Of a stretch of DNA of 64,000 nt, positions 1 through 11,910 are shown piece by piece. A model generated the notes under the pieces. It worked only from the letters and a program-made list of their open reading frames with translations. It did no database searches and was not told where the DNA came from. The translations under genes were made by a program, and so were the position numbers. The stretch is from Meconema thalassinum (taxonomy: Eukaryota > Arthropoda > Insecta > Orthoptera > Tettigoniidae), in assembly GCA_946902985.2 (NCBI GenBank), contig CAMPQE020000054.1:124001-188000 (forward strand), given 5' to 3'. Every line of letters starts with the position of its first letter. The first letter of the stretch is position 1.

Positions 1-276
1 ATTTCAACCGCGACACCGGCTACAATCTCAGTGAATCCTGGCTACCTATTATCAGAACCCTGAGAAAGTAATTCACTGCTGCTTTCCGTTGTCCCTAACA
101 TGGGGCTATAATGGCGTCCATCTTTGGGCACCTTCTATATGTTCTTTGTTGCTTTCTCTTAGCAATCATTGTCGTATTCCAGATTATTCCTGACGAAGAA
201 AGGCATGGTTTCTTTCGAAACGCGTCGAATGTTAATATAATAAACACGGCATAAGCCCAAAATTCAACATTATGAA
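1..276 (+). repeat. PLE long end repeat (pLTR), upstream copy
   Basis: This stretch matches 2550-2825 base for base except for one G/A difference (the G of a TGG codon here, A at 2588). The two copies flank the PLE reading frame in direct orientation with a 2549-bp period, so they are the pseudo-LTR of a head-to-tail Penelope-like tandem. Bases 1-71 are the end of the previous unit's reading frame, closing with TAA at 69-71. The remainder is the untranslated link to the next unit and contains a hammerhead ribozyme. The window begins inside this unit. Confidence 0.9.
186..230 (+). ncRNA. Hammerhead ribozyme in the PLE repeat
   Basis: The core CTGACGA lies at 190-196. Stem II is GAAAG (198-202) paired with CTTTC (212-216), followed by GAAA (217-220). 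Stem III is the very short palindrome ACGCGT, and the cleavage triplet GTC ends at 226. Stem I pairs ATTC (186-189) with GAAT (227-230). All the invariant core positions are present. Known PLE hammerheads have this minimal, palindromic stem III and are thought to act as dimers. The motif is conserved in all four PLE ends in this window. Confidence 0.85.
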
Positions 277-2590
277 TAGTAACACGGGCCGTGAAAGTCT
301 AAATGACAATATTAGAAACCTCTATGGGGAGGATATTTTCCGACTGATGTCTAGATTTAGTAGGTTACGACGCAAGAAGGTGTGTCTTATCTCTTCACTC
401 ACTTTTCTCCTAAGATGCCGGGATCATGATATTCTACCGAATTTTGTTATGTTGAAGCATACATTCAGAACACCTAAGGCAACGAGAATCTATCGTCGTG
501 CAAGCAAGGCGTTATTGATAGAGAGGTTACAGCATACACGTAAGCAGTTGGATTTTATTTCGAGGGAGTTACTACAGCTACATCTACGCCTCTCGAACTT
601 CGTAAGTGAGGAATTATGGAAGATCTTTGATCGTATTTCTTCAGTGCAAGCTAACAGCGTTCTAGATCAGGTGAGGGCAAGACATATTTCCAAATATGAT
701 AGGTTATGTCAGATGCAGCAATCTCAAGCCATTAGACTTGATGCTAACAAGGTTGTTGTAAATTTGTCCAGCATGCCCCTAAATGATACCCAACAGGCAG
801 TTCTCGCTAAAGGTCTCAATTTTGCTGTAGCGCCTAGAAGAATTCCTATTGAAGAACTTATTACATCTGTAGAATCCTCGGTACATCACCTCACACCTGA
901 AGAGGCCGAGGAAGCCAGACAAGAATGTTCCCGAGTTCTCAAGAACGCTAAGCCACCTAACACCAACTTAAAACAAGGCGAAAGCCGGGCACTTAAAGAT
1001 CTAAGGGACAATTCTGATATTATCGTTCTCCCCGCTGACAAGGGTAACGCGACAGTGGTGTTGGATAAGGTTGATTATGATTCCAAGATCTCGTCTTTGT
1101 TATCAGATCCTGTATATAGGATTAATAGTCGTGATCCTACTACTCGCTACTCAAATGTCACCGTCAAATTGATCAAGCAATCATCTATTCCAGCGGATGC
1201 AGCGAAGACTCTCCTTCCAGGGGATGCTATTCCTCCGAGACTCTATGGTCTTCCTAAAATACATAAAGAAGATGTTCCTCTTAGACCTATTGTTAGTACG
1301 ATTGGTTCTCCTACATATGCCCTTTCCAAATACTTAGGTAGACTACTTCAGCCGCTTCTGGGTAACACGCCTTCGTACATTAAGGATTCCACACACTTCG
1401 TGGAAAAGTTGAAAGCTATAACACTTCAGCCGGGTGATATCCTAGTGAGTCTCGACGTGGTGTCTCTGTTTACGAGAGTACCTATTGATGGTGTTATGTC
1501 TCTCATTAATGGCTTTTTTCCTGAAGACATCACAAGGCTTTTTTATCACTGCATGACCTCCTCCTACTTTCTATGGAATGGGAATTTTTATGAGCAGACT
1601 GATGGTGTGGCCATGGGTAGTCCTCTCTCTCCTGTTGTGGCTAATTTCTTCATGGAGAACTTTGAAGAGAAAGCTTTGTCGTCGGCTCCTTTCAAACCGA
1701 AGATCTGGTGGCGTTATGTGGATGACACGTTCGTTGTTTGGACGGAAGGTGAGGAAAATCTTAACCATTTCCTGGATCACCTTAATCTCCAGCACCCTTC
1801 TATTTGTTTCACCATGGAAAAGGAATCTGACGGCAAAATACCGTTTTTAGATGTTCTCGTCACCAAGAAAGAGGATGGATCTTTAGGACACAGCGTTTTT
1901 CGTAAGCCAACACACACCAATAGATATCTCCACGCAAGTTCTCACCATCACCCTGCCCAGAAACATGGTATCCTTACAACTCTAACTACCCGGGCTAGGA
2001 GGATTTGTGAAGTGTCTTCTTTGCAAGAAGAAATTAATACCTTGCGAACCACCTTTGAGAGCAACGGTTATAGCAAGGCTTTGATCTCTACGGTTCTGAA
2101 ACCAACAAAAAATAATAGGACGTCAGTTGAGAAAAGAGATGTAAGAGGAACTGCTTACCTACCTTACATACATAACACGACGGATCGTATTGCTAAAATC
2201 CTACGTCGGTACAACATACGGACTGTATTTGGAACTTCTGTTAAGATTAGGCAACTCCTGCGACCAACTAAGGACAGTTTGCCTAAATTGCAACAACCGG
2301 GTATCTACAGAGTTCCCTGTACTTGTGGCAAGGTTTACATCGGGCAGACTTCGAGAACAATATGCACTCGCATTAAGGAACATAATAGATGTATCAGGCT
2401 CATTCAACCTGATAAATCAGCTGTTGCCGATCATGCATTAACACCTGGCCATGATGTCATGTTCCAAGGAGTGGATGTTCTTGCCCGTATAAAGCAATAT
2501 CGTCCCAGAATCATCAGGGAGGCGGTTGAAATACGTAAACACCCAGATAATTTCAACCGCGACACCGGCTACAATCTCAGTGAATCCTGA
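272..2590 (+). CDS. Penelope-like element reverse transcriptase with GIY-YIG endonuclease
   Basis: The 772-codon frame encodes the single PLE polyprotein that copies element RNA and nicks target DNA. The RT domain fills the middle: motif A is SLDVVSLF near residue 395, followed by DGVAMGSPLSP, and the catalytic YVDD is at 482-485. The C-terminal GIY-YIG nuclease has GIY at 677-679, YIG at 689-691, a CTCGK segment between them and a following R..C..R..EH stretch. The N-terminal ~270 residues are basic and helical-looking, as in the family. The start chosen is the ATG at 272, just after the repeat junction. The frame ends early: TGG in the sister copies is TGA here (2588-2590), removing the last ten residues (WLPIIRTLRK). 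Apart from that the frame is uninterrupted, so this is a fairly young copy. Confidence 0.93.
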   Translation: MNSNTGRESLNDNIRNLYGEDIFRLMSRFSRLRRKKVCLISSLTFLLRCRDHDILPNFVMLKHTFRTPKATRIYRRASKALLIERLQHTRKQLDFISRELLQLHLRLSNFVSEELWKIFDRISSVQANSVLDQVRARHISKYDRLCQMQQSQAIRLDANKVVVNLSSMPLNDTQQAVLAKGLNFAVAPRRIPIEELITSVESSVHHLTPEEAEEARQECSRVLKNAKPPNTNLKQGESRALKDLRDNSDIIVLPADKGNATVVLDKVDYDSKISSLLSDPVYRINSRDPTTRYSNVTVKLIKQSSIPADAAKTLLPGDAIPPRLYGLPKIHKEDVPLRPIVSTIGSPTYALSKYLGRLLQPLLGNTPSYIKDSTHFVEKLKAITLQPGDILVSLDVVSLFTRVPIDGVMSLINGFFPEDITRLFYHCMTSSYFLWNGNFYEQTDGVAMGSPLSPVVANFFMENFEEKALSSAPFKPKIWWRYVDDTFVVWTEGEENLNHFLDHLNLQHPSICFTMEKESDGKIPFLDVLVTKKEDGSLGHSVFRKPTHTNRYLHASSHHHPAQKHGILTTLTTRARRICEVSSLQEEINTLRTTFESNGYSKALISTVLKPTKNNRTSVEKRDVRGTAYLPYIHNTTDRIAKILRRYNIRTVFGTSVKIRQLLRPTKDSLPKLQQPGIYRVPCTCGKVYIGQTSRTICTRIKEHNRCIRLIQPDKSAVADHALTPGHDVMFQGVDVLARIKQYRPRIIREAVEIRKHPDNFNRDTGYNLSES

Positions 2591-2825
2591 CTACCTATTA
2601 TCAGAACCCTGAGAAAGTAATTCACTGCTGCTTTCCGTTGTCCCTAACATGGGGCTATAATGGCGTCCATCTTTGGGCACCTTCTATATGTTCTTTGTTG
2701 CTTTCTCTTAGCAATCATTGTCGTATTCCAGATTATTCCTGACGAAGAAAGGCATGGTTTCTTTCGAAACGCGTCGAATGTTAATATAATAAACACGGCA
2801 TAAGCCCAAAATTCAACATTATGAA
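2550..2825 (+). repeat. PLE long end repeat (pLTR), downstream copy
   Basis: This is the direct repeat of 1-276. It covers the last 41 bases of the reading frame, the untranslated end with a hammerhead ribozyme, and the first bases of what would be the next unit. Similarity stops at 2826, so the tandem ends here and flanking DNA begins. Confidence 0.9.
2735..2779 (+). ncRNA. Hammerhead ribozyme, second PLE repeat
   Basis: Identical to the motif at 186-230: CTGACGA core at 2739-2745, stem II 2747-2765, GAAA at 2766-2769 and the predicted cut after C2775. Two ribozymes 2549 bases apart would release unit-length RNA from a tandem transcript. Confidence 0.85.
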
Positions 2826-4796
2826 AGCGATAACATCCTCTATAGCACATGAATTGGCCAAACGCCTTATCAAACGACGAGAAATAAATCAGGTTATGAA
2901 GTTTAAATATATATTTCCTCCTCGTCTGTCTGTGGCCCACCCAGCCATCCCAAATAGGATCACAACTTATATAAGCTAAATTCCAGCTGTGGCCGCCATT
3001 GTTCACTTCAATCATCATCAAAACAGTACTGCCAACCTTGCCCTTTAGGGTACTATGTCGCACCAACACCTGACCATTCTAATCTTCGTTTCGTTCAATC
3101 CAAAGGATATTGACAATGGTTACAGCCTAACCCGTACTGATTAAGTTTTTTTTTAATTAAACAGTGATTTTGTATCCCACATGTTTGCAACAATTTTTGC
3201 GCCTCGGTTTGAGCCGCGAGGGTGCGCCTTGTTGACAGTTCAACGAGATGCAAGCGCTGTCGGAACATGTCAGCCGTTTTTAAAAGAGCAATAAATAACA
3301 TATGTTTACGTACTATAGCACATATATGAGGTGCAATAGTGACCAGGATTCCTAATTTCATTACGTAATATCGCCCACAAGATGAAACAAGGACACGGTA
3401 TGTAAAAGTCACATTCATGTCAGATGCAAGTGTATAAGGCGCGATCTACTTTCATTCAGAATTAATGAATAATCTTCACCACATCTTTATTCTTCATTTT
3501 CTTGAAAACGTGACCGCCACGGAACAAACAGAAAATCTTTCATTCAGGCAATTGTGCTAAGAAATTACACGACTAATGCACTTTGCCTCTGGTAGTTCAT
3601 TTGTTTACTCTTGATGTACAGGACCAGTTTGTAGAGTGCCATGTTCTCTAGAATAATTTGTATAAATTCTTGTTTAAGGTAGCTTAAGTGGGGGCAGATG
3701 ACGTTGTGTTTCCACCTATTATAACCTCCATAACTAACTTACTAACAGCTAAAGTGCACACAATAATCTTAGTATCAACTTTCCACGACGACATTAATAG
3801 GAAGTTGCTTGAGACGCACATCACCTGAGTAGAGATCGTTATTGTTTCTGTTTACTTGTGCCTGGAACCACTTTTGCATTATTCTTCCTTTCATCACCCC
3901 TAGTTTAGCTCTCCCTCAATTCTGATCCCGAAATGTATAGGTACCGTAATCATCATTTTTCTAACCGTAATTGATAGTTCTGTGTAGTCACTGATAAATA
4001 TCCCTAATTTGTTATGGGGTCAGACCTCTTCAAAACCTTCGTAGTATAACGGTGTAATTGCTTAGCACAACTGCCTGGAATATAAGGTACGGTATACTGA
4101 TACATTCCACTTGCCATAAAAATTAACTAAAAGGGCGGTGATCATTAAGACACTCTTTCTCCAAACGTGTAAGGTTTTAGTTCGCTACGACGTAAGTTAG
4201 AACCAGTGATATCACGGGCATTTTCTCTTTATGCACTGTTTCTACACTTCTTTTAAAGTGCTAAATAATTGCACTGCTTTGAATATGATACTGATTTCTT
4301 CCCTATTGCACTTGTTAATATTTTTACGCAACACAACCGCCTCCTCCTCGTCAACTATTAGAGGATTTTATTACTGCAATCTGGCCGCCATGGCCTTCAA
4401 TAACGAAGTTACACTACACACAGTTTTATAGAATATTATTTCTCCTCTTTAGCACTGATATTGTACTTTGCAATTTGCAGCATGATTTCACACAGCACGA
4501 CGACTGACCATGCAGTGTACAGTTTGCAAGCGTTTCACTAATTCACCAAAAAGTGTGTGAAATATTCGACGCGTTACTAGCGTATTCCACACTGGCAAAT
4601 TAATGTTCTACACCATTATATAAATGATTTCAATAAATGTTTACAGCATTCAGTACCATGCGGTTCAATGCACAAAACTCCGCACTCATGCTGTTAAGCG
4701 TTCGACAAGTACTGTACACTAATAAGTAGCGTTTCTGGCTTCTTCCCTCTGTGACCAGTCAGCTTGCTCGTTCACCATGTCCTTCTACATCATTCC
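2826..4796. other. No gene recognised
   Basis: I see no convincing coding region here. The open frames are short, lack recognisable motifs and have no splice context. Around 3683-3740 there is a weak match to the 'ggggcagatgac...' retroposon-tail type also seen near 10575 and 35690. Confidence 0.5.
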
Positions 4797-4810
4797 AAAT
4801 ATTTGTTACT

Positions 4811-4860
4811 GGCGCCGATAACCTCGATGTTAGGCCCCTTAAAGCAACAATTATCGTCAC
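4811..4860 (+). repeat. Retroposon 3'-end fragment
   Basis: The stretch has the 'ccgataacct.gatgttaggccccttaaa' block seen again at 5104-5159. In insects this block is the conserved 3' end of a dispersed retroposon family followed by an ATC-type tail. Only the terminal ~50 bases are present. Confidence 0.55.
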
Positions 4861-5091
4861 CATGTGTATTATTCCCACATAGGATAATGTCTAATACATG
4901 CAGTAAATTTCCAACTCGGCTTATTCTGATGTTTGTGTCGTCTGTTATTTAAATATTTGTTTCCATCTCTTTAGTCTGATGAAGTTCACAGCTTACTCGA
5001 TCCTTGCACAGCTCTCTCATGCATCATTCTCCATGTAATAGCTCTCGCAATCTCTGCGTATAATTTGATGATTCATTGACTGACGTAGAAT

Positions 5092-5171
5092 TCAGATATA
5101 GCCAGGGGCCGATAACCTAGATGTTAGGCCCCTTAAAACAACAATTATCATCATCATCATCAGATATAGCC
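5092..5171 (+). mobile_element. Extremely short retroposon insertion with 12-bp target duplication
   Basis: The 12-base sequence tcagatatagcc occurs at 5092-5103 and again at 5160-5171. Between them lie only 56 bases: a GC-rich hairpin (AGGGGCC...GGCCCCT, with TAAC pairing GTTA inside the stem), an A-rich link and an (ATC)n tail. This looks like a severely 5'-truncated retroposed copy of the family also present at 4811-4860. Confidence 0.75.
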
Positions 5172-5514
5172 CCGCTTTATGCTCAATTGAACGGGGAGAA
5201 TATATTGTGTGCGAATTGATCCGTGATACCTCTGAGTCGAAGACCAAATCCCTCGTGAGATCTCTTAGCCGGGAAACACACATGGATTTGAGCTGAGCCC
5301 ACACGAGACCGTTACTCTCAGGTTTTGGGTGTGGTTATGAAACTAGTCCTAGCACATGCTAATTAATAAAAAGAAGGTTAAAAATCTACTAAAAATAACC
5401 AAATTTTTTAAGATAAAAAATTCGTGTCCTTGAGTGATTTATTCACCAAAGATCCGTAGTTTAGCCTGTGTTAAGGATCTGGGGGTTAGTCCACAAGCTA
5501 ACTAGAAAATAAAC

Positions 5515-6030
5515 ACTCTTCTTCTTCTTCGTATCCCTTGTGCCTTTAAGCGTCGGGGTAGCCTCGTTCTGTCCATCTCTGCCACTTCGATCTATTTTCA
5601 CACAATCTCTTCATTTCCAGCATTGTTTTCCCTCGCTTCTGTCCGATTTTCTCAATTCTGTCATCCCAAGTGGTATGAGGTCTTCCTCTTCCTACTCTCC
5701 CTTCCACTCGCATTTCAAAAACCTGCTTCGCTTTTCTCTCTTGTTCCATCCTCCACTTCAACTGACGTTCCTCAATCACCATACTTATCGCCTTCTTTTG
5801 TCCTGTTTCTTCTCTGTTTCTCTCATTCCGGATCCTATCCCTTCTAGTCCTCCCCACTGCTCGCCTTGTATACTTCATTTCAGTGGCAGTGATCTTACTG
5901 AGATGCTTGTCTTGCAGTGCTAAACTCTCAGTGCCATATAGGGTGATCGGGGCCATAACCGTGTTGTAAATCTGCATTTTGGTCTTGATGCTTATCTCAT
6001 TCTTCCCTACTATTGTATAAATAAACACTC
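5515..6030 (-). pseudogene. LINE reverse transcriptase C-terminal relic
   Basis: On the minus strand, codons 6028-5546 give 160 residues typical of the C-terminal part of APE-type LINE polyproteins. They include a YGTESLAL segment, RRDRIRNE, GRGRP and a W-rich end, which compare with the better-preserved LINEs at 14890-17185 and 43963-47092. The RT catalytic core is missing, so this is a 5'-truncated copy. The 3' end carries a GAA-type simple tail (CTT repeats at 5515-5530 on the + strand). Nothing suggests host use. Confidence 0.75.
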
Positions 6031-6622
6031 CTGAAAATAAATTCCATCTTACATAACTGTCCGAATATCACCTCCAGAAATCCCATATTCCGATACGACA
6101 TAAAATACAGCTTAATAAGAAATGGTACATAAATATTTCCAACGCAAATAACAAATGTCAATTATTCATCAGATCTAATTACTTTGCTCCTATCTTTGGC
6201 AGTGGATGCCTAATCCCCTGTCGTTCCACAACGATCAGTAACATCCGACAAACAAACCAGAATAAAACTAATAAGTTACGATGGAACAACATCCACCATA
6301 TAAATTAATTATTTTAAATCAAGCTGGCTAAATCCTGTACAAAGTGTCTAAAACTCATTATTAAGCTGTACAAAAACATATGACATGCAAGAAAAGAAAT
6401 GTACATGAATATACATGATCTCAATTGGGTTGTCGTATTGTTGACAGCTCATCAACTGATCCTTGTGAAAGTCGTCTCGCAATCAGTGATGTCTCATATT
6501 TCTTATCTAGGTCTTGTACGTCGCATTATGTTTGGATGGCATTCAAAATGATGGAACACTGTGCATGATGTATGTCCTCCTATGTAAAAGAACCTGTTTG
6601 TAAAACAAGTATTTTTCTGCAG
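6031..6622. other. No gene recognised; possible intron/upstream sequence
   Basis: AT-rich DNA without motifs. It ends in a polypyrimidine-rich stretch and an AG acceptor at 6621-6622 that would serve the exon beginning at 6623. Confidence 0.35.
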
Positions 6623-6736
6623 GATGATACTGATCTGACTGAGGATATCAAGATCGAGGAATTTTCTATGCCAGAGATTTCTCCAGGTGTCAAAATAGAA
6701 AGTCCTTCTTTAGCGAGTGATGGAGATTTGAAAGAG
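6623..6736 (+). CDS. Candidate internal exon, acidic leader of a zinc-finger gene
   Basis: The 114-base segment is bounded by a good acceptor (tttttctgcag) and a strong donor (gag|gtaagta), is open throughout and has phase 0 at both ends (38 codons). The product is acidic, beginning DDTDLTEDIKIEEFSMPE, and holds two KIE-type segments (IKIEE and VKIES) that resemble SUMO-acceptor sites. Such short acidic exons commonly precede C2H2 arrays in insect zinc-finger genes. The next zinc-finger block on this strand is at 21933, but its apparent acceptor implies a different phase, so at least one more exon would be needed. The exon lies outside the duplicated block, so duplicon B has no copy. The assignment to the zinc-finger gene is inference. 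Confidence 0.5.
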
Positions 6737-9700
6737 GTAAGTACCTTTTGGGTTACTACTTGTTGCATCTTATAAGAGACTTCTCCTGATCGCCATCTTC
6801 CTCTCACCTTTGCAATTAACGGAATGCAAAATTGTGTATTCAGACCGTACTGATGACAAATACATGCTTTCTGTTATGAGGTTGAATTTGGTACGGAAAG
6901 TACATGACAAGTGGAAATTTGCCTTCTTCTGGCTTAATAATAAAGTCGATGACAATAACAATTTTGACACATTACATTTACTTCTGCCTAATTGTACTTG
7001 AAATGATACGTGATGAATATTCCTTCAGATCCTCTCCTCACTACTACAATACATGAGAAATGATCGGTGACAACTGCTATCTATTTAAAAGTGGGAGAAT
7101 TAATCTCAAATATCAAATTGTGACGATTAACCACCTTATACACTTAGTATTAGTACAAATACTGAGAGATGAGTCTACCAGAACAAACAAAATCTGATGA
7201 CTGAATATCAGATCAATAAAAATCCTATTAAACAAACGTATCATTTCTATCACCGATTATATCTAATGCACATCAATATCAAACGTCGACAAACCTGTAG
7301 GGAAAGGCATGGCTCAAAATCAAACTTATGATAAATCTTCCTCGAAATACTTGAGTGTTCTGATTATTTACATTAGCCTCGACTCGAACCTGTGACCCTT
7401 CACTCTACAATGGTGGAATCAGCATGTGTGGATAGACCGATGATCCAGGATCTCATAATCTATAAAAGGGCTTTAAAATAACTTTCCCGTCGAATATAAG
7501 ACATAGATCACAAAGATCTATCTCAAAATTAATACAAAATTCACCAAATCTAAATTCGTTTTCAAATAACATACCCTTCCAGTGAACTATACTGAACACT
7601 TCGATTCCACAAATCTAATCTGAAATGGAAACTCATATGGGGAGATATCTTCCCTTGCCATCAATCAGCTGATCCGATGTTAATGATCACTTATGCTGGG
7701 CCTCAGTAGGTCTCAAATATCAAACTCAATATATATCACCAACACATCTGTTCACTTCTGGATGATAAGTGTGATTCATTTCTCGCTGAGGCTCCAAGAT
7801 CACATGTTTCTCCGTTGAACAATCAAAATGCCATTGTATGTGGTTATGCATATCATTTGTATATCTAAGTGAAAACACAACTCACTCGAACCTCAACATA
7901 AACAATCGCCTCGCAGATAGAGTCTCTCACTAGCCCTTTATCGAATATTCACATATTATGGGTTTACCTGCCTCGAAGAACATCATTATGCCTCGATGAT
8001 TATCACAAACTATTGGCGATTATTGGCTACAACTGTCACCACTCGTCAACATACACTTTTTCACATGGCTTAACTTAAAATGGCACATTATTCATAACAC
8101 ACACATATTGCATGCGAATTACTCACACATTATAAACCTTACCTTTCGAATCACTCATATTCCACCTCAAATAATTACACGTGATAAATCTCGCTGATCA
8201 ATCAATCACCTGCATGTAAATTCAAAGGCTTCACGGGGTGAATGACCTAGTATTCTCAACATTACTAATAAGATTCTATCACTGGTCATGAAATCATATA
8301 TTCTCACTCCATCCTGACGTATATCCGCGATTTCACACTCAATATCCGTGGTTATGTTTCAACATACACTTCATCTAATGATCGGGTGACCAGAAATAAA
8401 TAACATCCTATAATCTAAAGGGTAACTTCCCTTACTTCTAACTATTCTGTGTTAGGCTGTTTCTACTGAATAAGACCTCCAAATCGATCCTTTAGCTTAT
8501 GAGAAATATCAAGAAGTAAGATAAACAAGGTATACTTCCAAGGCCCCTTCCATATCAACTAATTCATAGTTATAATGTATGGACTCATTTCAGCGATGCC
8601 TTACATGTTGTTCACATAAATATTTTGAACACATTACAATTTATTTCACAGTATTAATAAATAATATTTTATTATCTGGCCCAATTAATATGATACACAA
8701 ACTGTGGGCTCCACCATTTATACACTCCCTAGCCACTCCGGTCATGTGACTGCATTCTCCAATGTCGTTTGTTTTTCTCGCGCATTTATATTGTGTCTAT
8801 TTTCTACATGAAGTATTCTGTTTATTTGTGTATTACATGAACAAATGACTTCATAATTCTTGCCTGTATCTTTATAGTTCCCTTCAAGTACCATATTTTC
8901 CATAGAATCATAAAACTTCTCTAATTCGCGATCTGAATGGCCGTGTCTTCGCTGTTCTATGACGCGCCCTTCAGATTTGTGTAGGCTGGGGATTCACCGA
9001 ATCGACACTTGCCAAGGAGTGGTCGGTACGCATCATTGCTGTCCTTGACTTTATCCTATGCATTGGTGATCTACCGTTATTATTCCCGTTTCCACAGTGT
9101 TGGGAAGGAGATTGAGAGAGTTCCTAAGGGGCAACGGTTCTTTCTTTGAGCCGGAGTTTATGAGAACGAAATTCTTATGTAGATGTTAACATGTTTATGT
9201 TTGTGTTTGTTGGCGTCTGCTCTCTGATGTTTTTGTTCTTTGCCGCCAATAATACATCATGTGTGATATTTCTCAATATGTACGTTGATGTTTCTAGATT
9301 GAACCCACTTTTACCTCTATGTACTGTTTGATCAGAATGAAATAAGGGTAAGAGTTGGTAAGAAGTTTCCACGTTCGATTAAGACGTACAATCCCGCATT
9401 CGCCTGGAATTACAAAAGAGAAAATATACTAAACCGTTTCACAGAAAGCTGACGGTGGGTTTCAAACCCAGTTTCTTCCAGAGCGGGGAACTACCCTGAC
9501 CACATGGCCTGGATCTGGAAATTTTGTGATATTTTAAATAAGCTCAGCTCCTATCCTTAAGCCATTTTCTATGATACCGACTACATTTATGAAAGCTTTT
9601 GAAATAGGCAATGAGTTGGAGCGAAGCTATTGAAATGTAAGTCAACGTCACTGCAGTCAGAACTGCTCCAGGCATTCCTTTGTCTGGTGAACTCTACCGG

Positions 9701-11035
9701 TGATTCCTCAGGGAGATAGAAACACTGGCTCAAGTCCTTCAACCTTTTCCAGTTTTGCAACGACGAATTCCCGGCACCATAAAATCATGCTCTGCATTTT
9801 GACCAGAAGAAAGGTTATAACGTCCAAGAATAAGTCTGTGTTATATCATATAGCACAGTTCAAATTGGCTGGAGATGATTGCATACAAGATCAAGAAAGG
9901 TTTACTAATAAATCCAACCAGGAGTTTTAATCACCACCTCGGGCAGCCTTAAGAAGGAAACACACGATGGCTTATTGAATTACATTTCACCCTTTTTGGC
10001 AGCCCGGACAAACGAAAAGTTTATTTCTATAATATTAATGCTGTTTCGCAGTACCGCAGTAATTCTAATAACTGCTGTTGATATATAATGTAAATACAGT
10101 CGGCCTACTGCTTGCAGTAGAAGCGTTATGTAGTGGCAAAATGTACGTTAAATAGTCTACACAACACACTATCCAGTTGCGCTTACTGCAATTGGCTTGC
10201 TCGAAGTTTTTACAAATTTAACAGCCATGAACATAAATTCTGCTGTGTTTTGTGAAAACTTTCATGTTGAATATTTTTTATATGACATAGAGTGGGTGAT
10301 TTATACGTTCTTTCTAAAAAGCTGGAAGGTAGAACTGTTGAGGGCATTGACCTGAGAGACTGAAATGGGACAAGAGGTTGGATTAGCCCCTTATAGTCTT
10401 ACGGTTAGAAATTGCTTATTACATATTATTTCTTCAGCCATTGAACCTATTAGTTCCTTCATTGCACTGTTCACCACATTTTCTATCACACTTAGATTTA
10501 CTAGACCTATAAAGGAAGGATGGCTTTTTTAACATAATGCTTGTATAATGCAGTAAGGTACGCTGGATAATAAGAAAGTAGGGGCAGATTACCTCGGTCT
10601 TCCGCCCCTTAAAGTCTAGATAACTTACTAACTAAAGCAAGAAAGTAATTTCCGTCAGTGGAATATCTAATATATCCTCACTTCAAGTTCAGCTCTGCTG
10701 TTGAGTTACATTATTTGTTATTAATTTTGAACAAGCGTAAGGTAATACCTCTGAAATTAAGGATTCATTTTTGTGGCTAGGTTATAAAAGAAGAAACCCA
10801 CGATGACGAGAGGGATGCAAATAGAAATCATCCAAATGAGTAAGTAGACAACAAAATAAGACTTTTTCTTATTGTGAATGCAAACTAACAAGGTTGGCTT
10901 TGAATAAGTTATCCTCTGTTTATATATGTCATTGAACATACTTATGTGTGTTATTGTCTGACATAAGTTGATAATGATGTTAAGTATTTTAGCAGCCCAG
11001 AAACTAACCATTCTCATTCAGGATTTTCACTGTAC

Positions 11036-11320
11036 ATGCAGGGTGTAACTAAATATGTGGGGCTCCATAAAGGACCTGACAAGCAAAACATGTCCGGTAA
11101 ACAAGGTGTGTGTGCGTTGTTTGTGGAGTGCATAACACAGACGGGGCACGATGCTAGTTGGTCATGTGTGGAGGGCACACAGGCCACTTGTACGCTTCGT
11201 CACTATTCAAGTCCAAACAAATGTATAGGGCGTCAGGGAGCGACATCGTGGCGTGCTCGCTCTCCCGATCTCAACCCTTTAGACTTCTACTTATGGAATC
11301 ATTTAAAGGCCAATGTGTAA
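11036..11320 (+). pseudogene. Tc1/mariner-type transposase C-terminal relic
   Basis: The frame ends with RARSPDLNPLDFYLWNHLK, which matches the hallmark 'SPDLNPLDF.LW..LK' block around the second and third catalytic acids of mariner/Tc-family DDE/D transposases. Everything upstream is degenerate and no intact catalytic domain remains. Duplicon B lacks this sequence at the matching place (about 36055), so it was inserted into A or deleted from B. Confidence 0.7.
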
Positions 11321-11910
11321 GCCACACCAATTCATAACATGGGCATGCAGACATATCGAAACCTTGTACCAAAACTTAGGCAGTTAGTTCGCCAACATAA
11401 AGGACTTTGGCTCATTAAATACCCTTACTTACCTAACTCACCCGATCAACAGTGTCTTCAATATTCTTTTACAGGTCGAACAAGTCGTTGAAAAGAAACT
11501 GTCTTCCCTCTCAGATTAGTGGGGTGATATATTTTATGAGTGTTTGGACAGAATGGATGAGATTATTTTAGGGCCTTAATGGAAATCTCGTTTTTAATTT
11601 CGAGAAGTGCCGCTTGTTCTTTCGTACAAAATAAATTAGGAAAGAGCAGTCTTTTAAGTCTGCAACATCATCGTGTAAGCTTTCCAAAGTTTCGGACAAC
11701 TTACAGCTATAAATTACATGGGTGAGTTAACATTACATGATATGTACTGAATTTGTGCACTTTTGATTTTTACACATTCAGGTATATTTTGATCCCTGTC
11801 AGAATGATTTATTTCCTTATTATATGAAACTGTGACGTCATTAACTCAACGGACGTCATCGTTTTATATACTCGAGCGGAAAACTTTATATTTGGGTCAT
11901 AGTATCTAAC

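Noticed and set aside
2644..3069. A 141-codon minus-strand frame next to the first PLE
   Set aside because: About half of it is the antisense of the PLE end repeat; the rest has no recognisable feature.
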